NCBI GenBank assembly: GCA_037447605.1
Contig: CM074815.1
Span: 1,742,525 to 1,806,524, forward strand
DNA length: 64,000 bases
DNA from: Zygnema circumcarinatum
Lineage: Eukaryota > Streptophyta > Zygnematophyceae > Zygnematales > Zygnemataceae
Reading direction: 5' to 3'
Shown: one piece after another, positions 23,701 through 36,300 of the stretch
Layout of the letters: each line of letters starts with the position of its first letter
Numbering within the stretch: the stretch's first letter is position 1
Program-made: the position numbers and the translations under genes
Notes under the pieces: generated by a model
Told to the model about the DNA's origin: nothing
Database searches by the model: none
The model's input: only the letters and a program-made list of their open reading frames with translations

Positions 23701-25300
23701 ACCCAACCCCCCCGGAACTGAGGAAGGCGGTAATGCAAGGTCGACGATGCACTTGGGCGAAGCTGAGTGCCATTCAGGCCAACTGCGATATTGAGCTTAT
23801 GCTAGACGAATGCGTTTCAGAACTCAATAGGAGGCGCAAAATTGCAAGAGAGGCTGAGCGGCATGGGGATGCTAGTCGGAGTGGTCGGTTTAATCTTGGC
23901 ACAAAACGAATTCCTTCTTGGAACTGCATGGCCCGTGAGAGTTCGTGGGGTTCACTCGATGAGGATGGCATGCAGGATGCACTTCAGAATGGACCTTGGG
24001 CAGGCCCTATTCACACTCACAGAGGTTCTAAATTCTCCCGAGGAAATCATGATGGGAGTGATAGTGATAGTGGCACTGATAATGCTGAACTCAACCAGTT
24101 GTCATGGACCCGAGCAGGAGGGCCACTTATGCGCACTGCATCAGCGGCGAGGTTAGCTTTGCTTGGCCTACAAGGTGGGGATGAACATGGGGACTTAATG
24201 GAGGGGGGGGAGGGGTCGGGGCTTGGTTCCAAAGGAGAAGAAACTGCAGATTCTGAGACTCCCAAGGGCACAAGTAGCAAGCTGTTCCATATGGGAAGGT
24301 ACACCATTCTTCACTACACTGATTTATGTCAACCAGTTAGTGTCTCAAGAGCAGGCGAAGAAGTTGCAGTCTGTCCGAAGCACTTATTCATTCTATTCTG
24401 CGTGTATTCTGATGATAATTGCCAGTATGTCCAGTGTGAATTGACTAAGGCTGAAAGTTCATTAAATGTGATGGTAGCACACTTATTCTGTACTGCGCAG
24501 ATGCTGTTGGTAGTGAGTTTAAATATGCTCAACTTTGTGTGCGCAGTGGGTCCTTTTCTGATTCGCGCCTACCTTTCCGCAGTCGAATTTGGGAGCGTAT
24601 CACAAGCCCAGTCTCTCCAGCTGGACAAGCTACCCTACTCACCCCTCGCATAGAGGACTCACACGTTCGTTTGGACGACCAGGAAGAGAGTGATGCTGAA
24701 GAGAAAAGTTTTGGCTTAGCCATGCGTAGTGGATTAAGAAAGTCGCCTCATTCCTCATCAGAAGCCCTAGATGGCCTGGCAAGGCAAGTGGGGAGGGGTT
24801 CTTCGAGTGGAAGAAAGCATTTCATTGGCCAAAGAGACACCTTAGAGGTGGGAGAGGGTGATGATGACACAGTAAGGGGTGGGAAGAAAGCCGCTGCTGT
24901 ATTGAAGGCAGGTTGGGGTGGGAGAGATAGCAATGGAGGACCCTCCAAACGCGCGGAGCCGGATATTGCTCAGTTACGGCCTACTTCTAGCAGCGGGAGT
25001 GAGGAATGCGCTGAAGCTTCAAGGAAAGAGTCTGCGACGAGTCAAGTTGAGAATAGACACAGCAGCAGGGAAAATGCCTCTGCAGCTAATAGTGCTGTCG
25101 CTGAGCGTCAGCTTCGGGAAATGCTGACTGCTCGAATGCAGAACGAGCAGGTGGATGGGATGTCAGACAACACAGCGATGCCGGGCGATACACAGTGGTC
25201 AGGGGCCGGGAAGAGGAGTCCCTTTGGCTCCTTTGTTTCGCGGGCAAGCTCACAGAATGGTACTGTAGAGCGTGGCCGCCCCTCCGAACCCTCTCATTGA
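20796..25300 (+). CDS. SDP1: SDP1-type triacylglycerol lipase (patatin-like)
   Basis: Eight exons (20796-21194, 21606-21770, 21876-22347, 22558-22754, 22952-23149, 23365-23508, 23682-24298, 24547-25300) join in phase to 981 residues. The N-terminal region has a membrane-associating hydrophobic stretch ([16 protein letters not shown]) and the conserved SDP1 segment [20 protein letters not shown]. The patatin domain has the oxyanion loop [13 protein letters not shown], the nucleophile motif GASVGS and the catalytic Asp in [12 protein letters not shown], together with [20 protein letters not shown]. The C-terminal half has the plant signature [15 protein letters not shown] followed by a low-complexity acidic tail. 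SDP1 starts storage-oil breakdown at the oil-body surface. A Met at 20748 is an alternative start. 20796 matches the family N-terminus. Confidence 0.96.
22858..22890. repeat. Perfect 14-bp hairpin in an SDP1 intron
   Basis: TATAGTTAGTTAGT, loop TAACT, ACTAACTAACTATA. The arms are exact complements and lie within the intron between SDP1 exons 4 and 5. It may be a simple (TTAG)n palindrome or a transposon footprint. Confidence 0.85.
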
Positions 25301-26847
25301 TGTCGTTCGGTAGGCAACAAGCACCATCTCCCTGCGCCTCACATCCCTTTTTTGTGCGTGCAGTTTGCATTCCACGCATCGCATGTCTCTGCATCAGGTT
25401 TCCTCATAGTTCATTCATCGCGGCGTCCTTCCTTCTTTACCATTCGCTTGAGCACCCTGCATGGTGCCATAGGCATGGGCTGGGCAGGCACGGGTGACAC
25501 TAAATTTGTCTGGCTATCTGTGCTTGGCAATACCAGGAATGGTCCTCTGATCATGTAAAACTCACCGAGGGCCCCTCGAAACCCTATCCTCCATCTTCAC
25601 ATCCAAGAGCTCGACAACAACATGAATGAGGAAAGCCCCAGCAGGTAGAGCCGCAGTGGTAGGGTCGTTGTTCATATGATTAGTGTAGGACCTTTACACC
25701 ACTGTGGAGTAGACCCTATAGATTGAAAGTCACGGACAACTAGCTGGGTGGGACTTTCCTCACTCGCCTTCTAAGCACGACGAGGGTGTTGGGACAATTC
25801 TTTCAGTTCTCGGATGATTTGTACGTTGTTACGTTGCCAAATTCCATCAAGGCGTCAATGAACATCGTGAAGGCGGGTGAGCAAGAAGATATTTTTGAAA
25901 TGTGTTGTTTAACAGGGCTGGCAGATTCTATACAAGTTTTGATCATGAGAAACGCCTCTGCTGTAGCTTACAGTGCCTAGTCTGCATTTTGTTAGTGAGA
26001 GAATTGACTGAGCACTTCCGGCTGGTCATATCGGCCAATACGGCATTACTTGGCTTTCATGGCGTCGCCATCGTGACGCCACTTGTTCCACTTCCGCCCC
26101 TTGTTTCACTTCCGCCCGCTCCTACTCGTTTTAAAAATGGCCACTGACGATGTTAAGAAGTGTGTCTCATTCTCAATTTCATTCACCGTGTTCTTATTGA
26201 ACTCCCAGAACTGCCACAACCTTTCCCCAGAACTGCATCGATAAAATAAGACACCTGAATGAAATGCAGCTTGCATCTCTGTAAGTGCCACCTGGTCCAG
26301 ACCACGGATAACTTGCCAGCGAGAAAAGGGAAAGAGTGATATTTCGAGTTTTTTCCAATATTGTTATCCACTTTCTGTGTAGCCTTCACTTCGGGAGTCC
26401 TCTCAACAGTTCTTGAACAGTTACTGTTCTTGTTCTGGGCGTGTCGTCAGGCTTGTCTGCATGCTAAAGTATTCAATATACTGTCTCCCTCCAGTTTGTC
26501 CTCCCTCTCGTTTGCTGTATTCTCTCCCATGCTCCTTCCCTTCCCTCCTCCCACTACCCGTATTCAAGACCCTACATGACATTGGTACACACTCGAACGC
26601 CTTTTTTTTTTGGAAGGAGGGGGGCCAATGCGACCATGAATGCAGCAATTCGCCACCCTGACTTAGATTTCTAACAATTCTCTTCATGAAGTTAAGGGTT
26701 TAAATGACCGCAGGCAAGAAAGGTGACAAGAAAAGTAGCCTTTCTAAGTGCTATCATATGAACTGGCAAAAAGAATTCTACGTACTTTGCACTGAAATGG
26801 AAAAACAATTAAAATTATGACCTCTGTAGAATGGAAGGCAAAGGCCA
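25301..26847. other. 3' flanks of SDP1 and MGST3, nothing recognised
   Basis: The two flanking genes converge on this 1.5 kb. It should contain both 3' UTRs. Frames up to about 100 codons show no family signature, and no RNA gene or transposon ends were found. Confidence 0.45.
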
Positions 26848-28149
26848 TTACAAGACCTGGCGCACACCAAATACTGCAGAAGTGACAATAAGGCCGTACA
26901 ATCCGAACTGGCCCCACATGCCCTGCAAGCGTTTCTGCGGGTCACCCGTGTAATACCTGCAACCACATGCCCCCAAAACCTCTCGTGGGAGCTGCAAAGT
27001 GTGAAGAAAAGTGGATGAACAAGAAATAAGCTTGCTCTCTCTAGTTATTTTGGGCTTAAGCTATTAGGATGGGAGCCTAGAAGGAGAAGGTAGGCAGAAT
27101 GATGCAACAAGAGTTTTGGAAAAGTGCATACCCGAGGCTGTAAAATACACGGCCGATCACCCACATCACCCCAAATCTGCACCGCCCGCAGGCCCAAGTG
27201 AGGGATTGAAACCTGTGCTCTCTGGCAAAAGTGAGCCGATAGGATAGCGATTTGATGTCCTTCTAAGAAAATTCATACATGGATTACACCAACCTTCCAA
27301 CAGATAGACTTTATAGTCGGGAGATGGACCACGCTTTCTACTCAGGAAACAAGGATCAAAGGGTTTACATGGTGGAGGTGGCGGGGTAGGCGATGCCGGA
27401 AGTGAGGAGGAGTGCGAGGAAGGAGGGGTACGACTCCAGCGTGTTCTGGTGCGCTCTCTGGTAGCAGTTAAACAGAGAGTTTTCCGCATCCTCATACATC
27501 TGCGTCAGCAGCACTCCCACTATCATTCATGTATGGCTGCTCGTCCAGGCTCCAAGGCGAACCATTTTAAATGGTCGATTGCAGAGTTCCATAATCATTT
27601 CGCGCAGCAGATTAACTGTGGAATTCAAGCAGCAGCAGCGCAGTAAGGGAAAAGGTTTTTTCAGTGCAATGAATGGTGCTCTGCATCATCAAGAGCTTAT
27701 CCCCTGCTTACAAAAGCACCTATCCGCAAAACATAAGTCACTTCCAGTTACGGATTCGGTTCCATCTACATGAGCCAAGCTTCGTCAAAAAATGAAAAAT
27801 TCCGCAAAAGAATTAGAGCTCTTCCTGCTTTTGAAATGGCGGAGCGAGTAGCAGAATGTGAAGGAGCGGAGTACCAACCTGAGGATACTTCACGCCCGAC
27901 TTTCTCCGCTGAATAGCGACCTGAAAGCACAATCCCGGGATTGCAAGCAGTGTGAACACGCCTGCTCCTCTAAAATAAAGGGCGGGAGGGAGGAACGGGG
28001 AAATATCATGAGCTTGCTGGCGCTTGAGAACTTCATCAAGGACGAGTGCAGGATGTCAACTAGACCTGAATACCCTGCCACTGCGTGAGCACGGCGCTGG
28101 CTGCAACAGTGAGCAGCACGTATCCGTAGTCCTTCGGCACGGCCTCCAT
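26848..28149 (-). CDS. MGST3: Microsomal glutathione S-transferase 3 (MAPEG family)
   Basis: Five exons (28066-28149, 27879-27920, 27369-27499, 27132-27176, 26848-26956) join in phase to 136 residues, within the normal MAPEG size range. The sequence follows MGST3: MEAVPKDYGYVLLTVAAS in helix 1, a basic loop ending KSGVKYPQ, MYEDAENSLFNCYQRAHQNT (the FNC.QRAHQN.LE signature), helix 3 (FLALLLTSGIAYPATST), then FGVMWVIGRVFYSLGYYTGD and a last helix ending FGVRQVL. It is an integral ER or plastid membrane enzyme that conjugates or reduces lipid hydroperoxides with glutathione. Several very short exons explain why no single long frame is seen. Confidence 0.93.
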
Positions 28150-28899
28150 GAGGGAGGCTCGAGCTGCCAGCGAGGCGCTTCTCCCTCCCCTCCTGCTCCG
28201 TCTGCGCGTCACCACTGGCCATGCCGGCCCCGCAGCTCCTCTGCGACCTACAGGCAAGCTGCATGGCGACGAGGCTGCCTGCAGGAGAGGGCCTGAGAGA
28301 GGGAGGGAGAGCGCCATGGCTTGTGTCCGTCTGGCTCTGCCTCTGTCCGAGGGAGGGCGGAGGTGGGCCAAGGCCCTGAATACTTCCCGAAACCACGAAG
28401 AATAAAGTGTACGGACATAAAGTACAAGAACTGTACAGTACAGTATTGCAACCTTGTATTTCACTACGTAAATTAAATCGCATTATCCAGTGGCGATTGC
28501 CCACGTGTCAATTTGAGTACGTGGCAGGTTGCTATTGGCTCTAACTGTGCAACACAGATGGGGTGGTACTGTACGGAGTGCAAAAATGTACGGAACGAGA
28601 AAGCACGGTACGGAGAAGCGTGCCGCCCAGAAAGACAGTGCCACGCGGCATCAAATGATTTGCACCTAGAACGACAAAAAAAACCAGGGTCAAGGGCAGC
28701 CAGGGACGACAGGTTCGTCCGAAACTGTCTCCATGGACAGGTTCACGTGGCAGATCACGGAACAAGCAGCGGGACGGAACAAGCCACGGAACGGAACTAG
28801 CAGCAGAAAGGAACAAGCAGCACAACGGAACAAGCAACGGAACGGGACAGGACACAGAACAATGGCATGCGAGGCTGCCCTCTCCCTAATCCCCAATGT
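28150..28899. other. MGST3 promoter region and APE2 3' flank, with minisatellite
   Basis: 28150-28760 lies upstream of MGST3 and contains several GTACGG motifs (28568-28615). 28755-28860 is a degenerate minisatellite of GGAACAAGCA-like units separated by variants such as GGGAC and CGGAAC. This creates spurious Cys/Pro-rich frames on the minus strand beyond the APE2 stop. Confidence 0.5.
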
Positions 28900-31800
28900 T
28901 CATTTCTTATCTTCTTCATCTTTCCCGGAAGCGAGAGCAGGGGGGCCCTTCCTCAAGAAAGCATTCAAGGTCGTCTGCTTCCCCCCTCTATTTGCAGCTT
29001 CGCTGCTCTGCCCATCTCGAAACCCTTTCCTTCTCCGCATATCCCCCTCCGACTGCTTCCTGATCCCTCTACTAAAGCTAGCAGATGCGGCCCTTAAAGG
29101 CTCCTTGGCACTCAGCGTTCGAGATTCACCGCTGCCTACTTCACACCCGTACTCAGATGTTGACCTCGGATGTGACTCACACTCAGTGAGAGCAAAAGCT
29201 GACTCTTCGCCTCTTTTACTACCTCGCTGCATCATTCTGACCAAGTGATCAGACGGTAATTGATCAGAGCCCTCTAGTAAGCTTCTTTCCTTCTGAACCA
29301 TTCCTTCCTCCTCTCCTTCTGTCAAACAACCGGCAGGCCCTTCACTTCTCTGCAGACGCTCCTCCTCTCTTTCGCCCTCCTCTTCTCTGCCTCCTGTCAG
29401 CCTCTCTTCCTCTTTCACTTGCTTTAATCTCTTTGCCCCTTTTTCAGTCGCTCTTTCTGCTTGGCCCAGTTCTGATTCACATGCCAAAGCAGCTTGATTA
29501 CTATCTAGTGGCGTGCTGCTGCCAGTCTCTGCTGAACTCCGCCTCTTCATAAGAAGCTCAGATACTTTTCTTTGTCGGGAATCATCTTGGAACCTCTTCA
29601 TCGACCGGGAAGAGAGGCGTGTTGGCTGATGTGGTTCAAGCTTCGGCTGCTCCTTGAGAGTGACAGTGACAGCTGCATGATCGCTCCATTTTTTGGGGTT
29701 CATTTTTATCACATCTGCCATCACGACCTGCGGAAGGAAGCTCCGATTGCAAATGGTGTAGTCGATTCTGCAAAGAAATTGAGTAAGGGTAGCTTTAGGA
29801 CATAATGACCAGGATGTTCACTATGCTCGCAACAAAATGTTCATGAATGAAAAGCCCGATAAGACTGCTGGCAAACCCTAACTTTAACCATCCTTCGGCT
29901 GCTCGGGTGCCCACCTTTGCCCTTCATTGTGACTGCGAGCATCCGTCCTCTGATCCCATACACTGAATGCCACCCTTTCCCCGTGAAAGTGCCGAAAGAG
30001 GTCGATATAGGCCTCTTCCAGTAACGAGTCCATCCAAGCACGTTCTTCTGCATGCATTCCCAATTGATTATTACCCAAAGCTCATTGCTGTACTGACAAG
30101 ACAGCACATTCACATGAAGAGACAAACTCTACATCTCCCGCTTTTCTGCACTTTACTCTCCTAAGGAGGACCTCCTCCTTGTTCAAGTTGGTGAACCTAT
30201 ACACCCAAAGTGCTGTTCGCGCTTTGAATAAAGAGAGAAGAATTTCAAAAGCGTAAACTCATGCACTGCGATTGCGGGTGAAGGGAGACCGCAAGTCCCA
30301 AATACTCCTTACAATTATTCTAGCTTATCCTCAATTGACCGATGGCCTTTTATTGCCCAGGCTGCTGGCCTTACCTCGTGAATAGATTTCCTCAACCGAC
30401 CAGTCTTTGAAGACGTCAATGTTTCTGTATGAAACATTCAGGTCTCCTACGAGGAGTACATGTCTGCCACTCCGCACGATTTCATCACCTGCATCAGTTT
30501 CCCATGTTTCAATGAGTTTCTCATGCTCTTAGATTACATCGTCCACAAATTGACCTTAGTAAAGCGGCCGTGAACGCAATCTCAATACCGTGCACAAGTT
30601 CTTAAATCAGGAACTTGCCCCTTCAAGCGGCATCAGCAAGTTAGTTCTTGTTGTGATCACCAGCTGTGTTTCTGTCAGTTCAGACAATTTGATTTTTTGG
30701 GCAAATCCATTCTTGACATCATTGTGTAGCGGCCTTCAAACTACATCTTGTTCTAACTTTTTGGAGAGGGTGCACCTGCTATCCTGGACCCTTCTGCTTA
30801 CCAGAGTTTCAAGAACATTTGCGCACATTTATGGCGAATTGCCTGAAGAAACTTGAGCTTGAAGCCAAGTCTCGCTCTCTCGGGTCGATCTCCCGCATTT
30901 GGCACGTACACATTAAGCAGCATGAACGAGCCATGGTCTGTCAGCATCACCCTCCCTTCCTGCCAGCACAACTCATCCGCGTCTTCATCATCCGACCAAT
31001 CGGGGGCCTTCAAACAATCGTTATGGGCGTCTAACGGGGACAGATCGTCTCTTACATAGGTCACTACTCCTGTCACAGAATAAGCCCATCTTTGATCAAT
31101 ATCCCACCAAGGTTTCAAATTTTGTTTCAAGCCAACAGGTTCACACTTTCCGGGCATTGTTGAAACAAAGCCAGAAGCCCATAAATCGACTTGCACCGAA
31201 GAACAACAAACTGCAATAAAGCGGCATTAAAAGGCTGCAGTGCGAAATTCACACACCACTGTATCCTTTCTTCAGCTTGCTGAATGCCCAAAAGGACTCA
31301 TAACCAGGAACGCATGCAAGCCACTTTTCCAACTTTTCCTCCTGCACTTTTGCCTCCTGCAAAACACCCACCCGTGTCAAGCACCTTCAGAAAGCCAGCA
31401 TCTCAGAGATAAGTTCTCGCAAGGAGCTGATACATGACAAACTTGCTCTGCCAAGGACACCTCCCCCAGGACCCGGTATCATCTTAAGTAGACACACTGG
31501 GACCAATACTTCACTATGCAGAAAAATGACACATGTGATGAATGATGATCATAACATGGCCTCCCAATGTTATGAAACGCTGATACATATCCGTCATCTC
31601 ATTCCATATAGCCTTCAATTTCTTCCTTCTCAAGCAACTCTTTAAAAGCACCAAGCTCAGTTACTTTCTAACTTCAACATGACACCTTTAGAAGGTAACT
31701 TCGTGCGACAGAAAACTTAATTCCCTTCTAGAGAAAGAATTGAAAAATTCTCATGTTGAAACGCACAAAAGTATCCCATTGCCATATGATATTTTGTTAA

Positions 31801-32012
31801 ATATAAGTATTGATAACCTCATAATGATTCCTTCCTGTTCTCACGGACAGAAGTATGCATGTATGTATGCATGCATGGATGATGTAAACCTGGAAGCAAA
31901 CGATGTCTGCGTGCAGAATATCCCTGAAATAGGTCGTGATAGAGCCATATCGGTTGCGCACGTCCTTGAGAGTGGTCGGCAGGCCATTCACATTCCATGA
32001 AAAGATGTGCAT
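28900..32012 (-). CDS. APE2: APE2-like AP endonuclease/exonuclease with PIP box
   Basis: Exons are 31890-32012, 31257-31356, 30802-31069, about 30375-30469, 29915-30047 and 28900-29767, giving about 528 residues. The exonuclease III fold shows its landmarks in order: the start MHIFSWNVNGLPTTL, the catalytic-Glu region (EAKVQEEKL then KKGYSGVVTYVRDD), GRHVLLVGDLN, the HFHGERVAFSVWDQRTDARS block, RIDYTICN, and the catalytic KKWSDHAAVTVTL. A long acidic linker leads to a PCNA-interacting motif, KQTTLNAFL. APE2 acts in the nucleus in base-excision repair and 3'-end cleaning. Exon 4 is uncertain: phase demands the weak acceptor near 30470, although the open sequence upstream (EKLIETWETDAGDEIVRSG) looks coding. 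The C-terminal GRF zinc finger usual in APE2 was not found. In-frame ATGs at 32090 and 32126 would add a Gly-rich lead. Confidence 0.88.
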
Positions 32013-33307
32013 GCCGCCCCGCTCCCCCCCCCCCCCTCCCCCAACCTGCACCACCTGCAGCGGGCCCACACAGTGAGGCGCAGCAGCCATGGCGAAGCAG
32101 AAGCACCAAAATTCCCGCGGAAACATTTATGGCATATTTTTTCCTTTGGGCAAATCATCGCTGTTCTCGCCGGGTTTCAAACCTCAGATTACAGTTTTTC
32201 TCCATTTACAATGAAGTCTGAAATTTACCCAATGATAGCTCCACACGTAGGCCGAATTATACACGTGGCGAAACATAATTGGATGACGCTTGGATTAAAA
32301 TTTGCAGTGAAAAACGAACCTAACCCGAAACTCTGAAGGCCCTAACCGCCCCTTCTATCGAGACGCTACGAAAATTGAAGGACGGGCAGATGTGAAAAAG
32401 TGCAGAAATTTGCAGATTCAATTTCACTTTTGGAGTCTCTACCCTCTCTGGCTCTTGGAGAAATTATGACCGGGGTGGTCTGTAAGGGAGAGAGCTCTGG
32501 GAGGGCCCAGCTTGCAGAGCCTGCAGCCATGGCCGCCATGGGAGTCTAAGCAAGAGTCCTTCAGAAGCGCTTCTCTCCTTCATTGAGGGATTCGCATTTG
32601 CACGTCGTCGGGGGGGCATACGTTTTTTTATGCGAAATTTTAGGGTTGTTAGTAACTCCAACAAAGCTGTTCTGAAATCCTCAGTATTGAACTGTCGGCT
32701 CGTCATTCGCTCAACGGTTAGTCCTGCTTCTGATGATTATGAATTTGATTAGGGAGTTATCGCCATGCTTGCTCCGAACTCCGCATGTGGCTTTGGAGCG
32801 GTTGGGGCCATGAGAGGTGCCGCTGGTGTTATGTTCCGTTGAATTCAAGCGTTTCAGGCAGATGGAAGCGTAAGAAAATAGCGACTGAGTGGGGTTAAAA
32901 CCATCGTCAAGGTTAAAAGGTTTCGTTGAGGGTGTTTTCTTAAGCTCCTCGTTGTCGTGGGCGCAGTGTAGGAGGACTGGAGAGGGAGCTGCTTAGTTGC
33001 TTCGTTAATATAGGGAGTGCCAGAGAAAGGCCAGCAAGGGTGGGAGGACTTCAGTCCTAGATTTGAGAGCGGTGAAAAAACCAGCACAAGGCGGTTCCGA
33101 GTTCTTCTTCTGCTACTGCGTTGTTATCACATTCCTCCTCGTTCCATAGATTGAAACGGTCCACTTTCTGGGCGAGAAACTATCAGTTTTCAGTCTGCTG
33201 TCGCTTTCGCGTGCCGTCCCTCAATACTTCGTTGTCTCCTCTCCTATCTTTCAATTTTAGAAGGGCGTTGAACTTGAAAAGTAGCGTTTGAAGTTGAGAC
33301 GGCTGCG
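32013..33307. promoter_or_regulatory. Divergent 5' region of APE2 and the modular gene
   Basis: 1.3 kb between head-to-head start codons. A C-run of about 14 at 32023-32036 sits directly upstream of the APE2 start. No conserved protein or repeat was recognised in the rest. Both 5' UTRs and promoters should lie here. Confidence 0.45.
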
Positions 33308-36300
33308 ATGAGAGAGAACAAGGAGATGGTGGACTACGATGAAGCGGTTGAACCCGAGGGCAAAACGAGGAAAAGACCGGGGAAATTTCATTCCCCCGTG
33401 AGAGACGATAGTCCGAAGTACTCCTCTAGGGGAAGGCGGGTAGGCAGAGCTTCACTGCGCCTGGTGGAGGAGGAAGGGGGGGATTGGGAAGGAGTAAGAG
33501 AGGTGCAATTGCATCAGAAGCTGCAAAACTTTCTGGAAAATCGAGACAGCTGGGCTCGGCTGCAGGCCAGAGGAGCAGCCCATGTTGAGCTGCAGGAGTT
33601 TCTCAAGTCATTGCATTCACGGGGTTCAGATGCGTGCAAGGTGAGCTCAGCACAGCACGTTCAGTGGATCACTTTGTGCCGAAGGTTTTGCTCATGCTGG
33701 ATGAGTTCCAGGAAGCCGCGCTTGGCCTAGTGACCCTGGTTTTGCAAAGAGTTAGGAAAAAGTCAATGCTGGCTCTTGAAGCCTTTGTGAAGGTGCATGC
33801 ATGTCTGCAGCATTTTGCAGATAGAGTAGAAAAACAAGGTGTGTGATTAAGTCTTGAGTGAGATGATTAATGACGAATTGTCTTCAATTGCGCTCTGTGA
33901 GAAACGCAGCACCACAAAGGTTGCAATAGTAAAGGAGGGTTTTAGCTTTGTGGACGTGAATGAGAAAATGAATGATTTGTTCCCTCGCCCCTCATTCATT
34001 CCCTCATTCTCTCATTTTTTCATGAAATACTCAGTGGTCGAATGAGTGCAAGTGCCCTTGGCTTAACAGGGCTGGGTGCTCGTAACAGGAGTATCGCAAG
34101 ATGGTGATCGCCCATCAGTTATCAGCTCAGGAGTTGGCGCAGGAGAACCGGCCGGTGTTGGAGCTGCTGCTGCTTGTACTGCTGGACGAATTGCACATGG
34201 GGGATAAGGAAAAGCTCTGGCGAACACCTAAACCTCAACTTGTAGCTGCCATTCAGGAGCGGGCCAGCATGCCACTGACACAAACAGCCAAAGAAGGGAC
34301 TCCAAATGGACGTGGACTGACGTCATGTAGCACGCCAGGAACTCAACGTCTTCAAAATGGGCGTTCCAAACAACATGTTCAATTGTCAACAGGTGTTGCC
34401 ACTGGTAGTGGAAAGAAAAGGGGGAAGAGAGAGAATGGACTTGTACATACATCACCTGGAAGTCGAACCACAGAAAACGGGGAAGTAGGAAATGGCCATT
34501 CTTGTGCAATAGATATACAGGCTAAAGGACAGCTTTGGAACTTCCTTTCAGAGCCTGAGCGATGGCCTCATTTGAAATGGAGGTCTCAGTCGCACAATGC
34601 ATACAAAGAGGTGCTCCGCAACGTGCGGGAGACGGATCCGGAATGTCTGCAGGAGCTAAGGAATGTTCTTAGAGCGAATTTCACTTTTAGAATGGAGCAG
34701 ATTCAGGCACAAAACATACAAGTGCTGCAGGTGAGCCTCTCATTTTTTTAAGGGATTTCTTTTTTCAATAATAAATTACGAAAGCAAGGAGATACTGCAT
34801 AGGTGGAGATGCGAAGGTACATGTATACAGCTGTCGCAACTGTTTGAAGGGGGATGATTAAGCATACAAACATTTGTAACAAATGCGACATGCATGATTT
34901 TACTCTGGCTATCAGTAAATATTCATGACCAATGCATCAGATGCCTGTTGTCTGATTGCAGGTGTTGGCGTATGTAGTGAGCGATAGGCTGGGAATCACT
35001 CACCTTACGCGCGAGCAGTTGGTCCGTCTTTGTGCTGAAGAGGGCCCTTGGTTGGACTCTGAGCCGAATCAGAAGCTGCGGAGTGTGAATTTACCTCCTT
35101 CTATGCTCACTCCTTTTAGTGTTGTCCGCCCTAGTCGACAAAGAAAGAAAAAGGTTTCAGAGCAACCTGCGTTCACAGTCACGAGCCCTGATGAGGAGAA
35201 TGGAGACACGTCTATAGGGGGTGACAGTTGGGAGATGAGCGGAGCTAAACAGTCTGCAGAGCGAGCTTTGCAAGGAAGTCTATCTCGCGAGGAGCAAATA
35301 CCTGTCCTGTATAAATATCTAGGAGACATAGAACAATGGAAAACACTTGGGACGAGACATGCTGGTCATAGACAGATGATGAAGGCGATGCAAGATATGC
35401 GAGAAACAGAACCGGAGGTTTTCCTTTCTTTGCGCCGTTCTGTAATGCAGAACCCAGATGTTAATGCAGATTCACTCCATGAAGCAAAAACACCTGCCCT
35501 GAGGGTGAGTTACAACCCGCAAATCAATAGTTAGTGTAGGTTGGGGCACCTGGGAGTTATCAGTTTTGTTTGAGGGCTTCAACTTCAGTTCAACTCCTTC
35601 AACTTCTAATTTATTTTCAGAACTTATGCAGTCAGGATTCTTCTCTAGCTCCAGTTCGTTCTTTAGCTCTATTCGGGTCCGTTTATCGAAGTCATGATAG
35701 AAATAACTTATGTTAGTTCCATTGCTAAAATTCCTACTCTCTTGCATTTGACGGTTTGAAACAAAACAACTCCTTCAATTGCCTTTGTCTGACAATAAAT
35801 CTTTGTACTGTCTATGGCACTTGACTCACATCTTCATGGAACTATTCACAGCACCCCGATTGACTCGCCTGATTGTACCATCTCTCGGTCAACTAATCCA
35901 CGCACTTGCATGTAATGGCGAGCATCAGTGAACGCAGTTGTCACCGAAAGGAGCATTTTCTTAGTTGATCTCTAAAGTTGGGGAGGTGGCCTTGCAGGTG
36001 CTGGCATATGTGCTTAGCAATGGAGCTGACGTTGAGAAAGCAGATCGAGCAAAGTTGCTGCGCATCTGCTTTGAAAATGGCCCCTGGACAAATAGGCCAC
36101 TCCCAGCTCTCCTTGTGACTGACTCTCCACTATTAGCCCTGCCGCCGCCTCCAGTACCATCACATTTGATGACCCAGAGGGGTGGAGGTAGTCAGGAAGA
36201 AAAGAACGTGGACCATTCAGAAAAGGGGGTTGGGACGGCTGGCAATGCAGCAGGGGACAAACGCAGTGCTTCAGAAAGCACAGAGTTTCCTGAGGAAAGC

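Noticed and set aside
28690-28896. Cys-rich frame downstream of APE2 as a GRF zinc finger
   Set aside because: The cysteines come from the GGAAC minisatellite and do not match GRF spacing or its conserved Gly/Arg/Phe residues.
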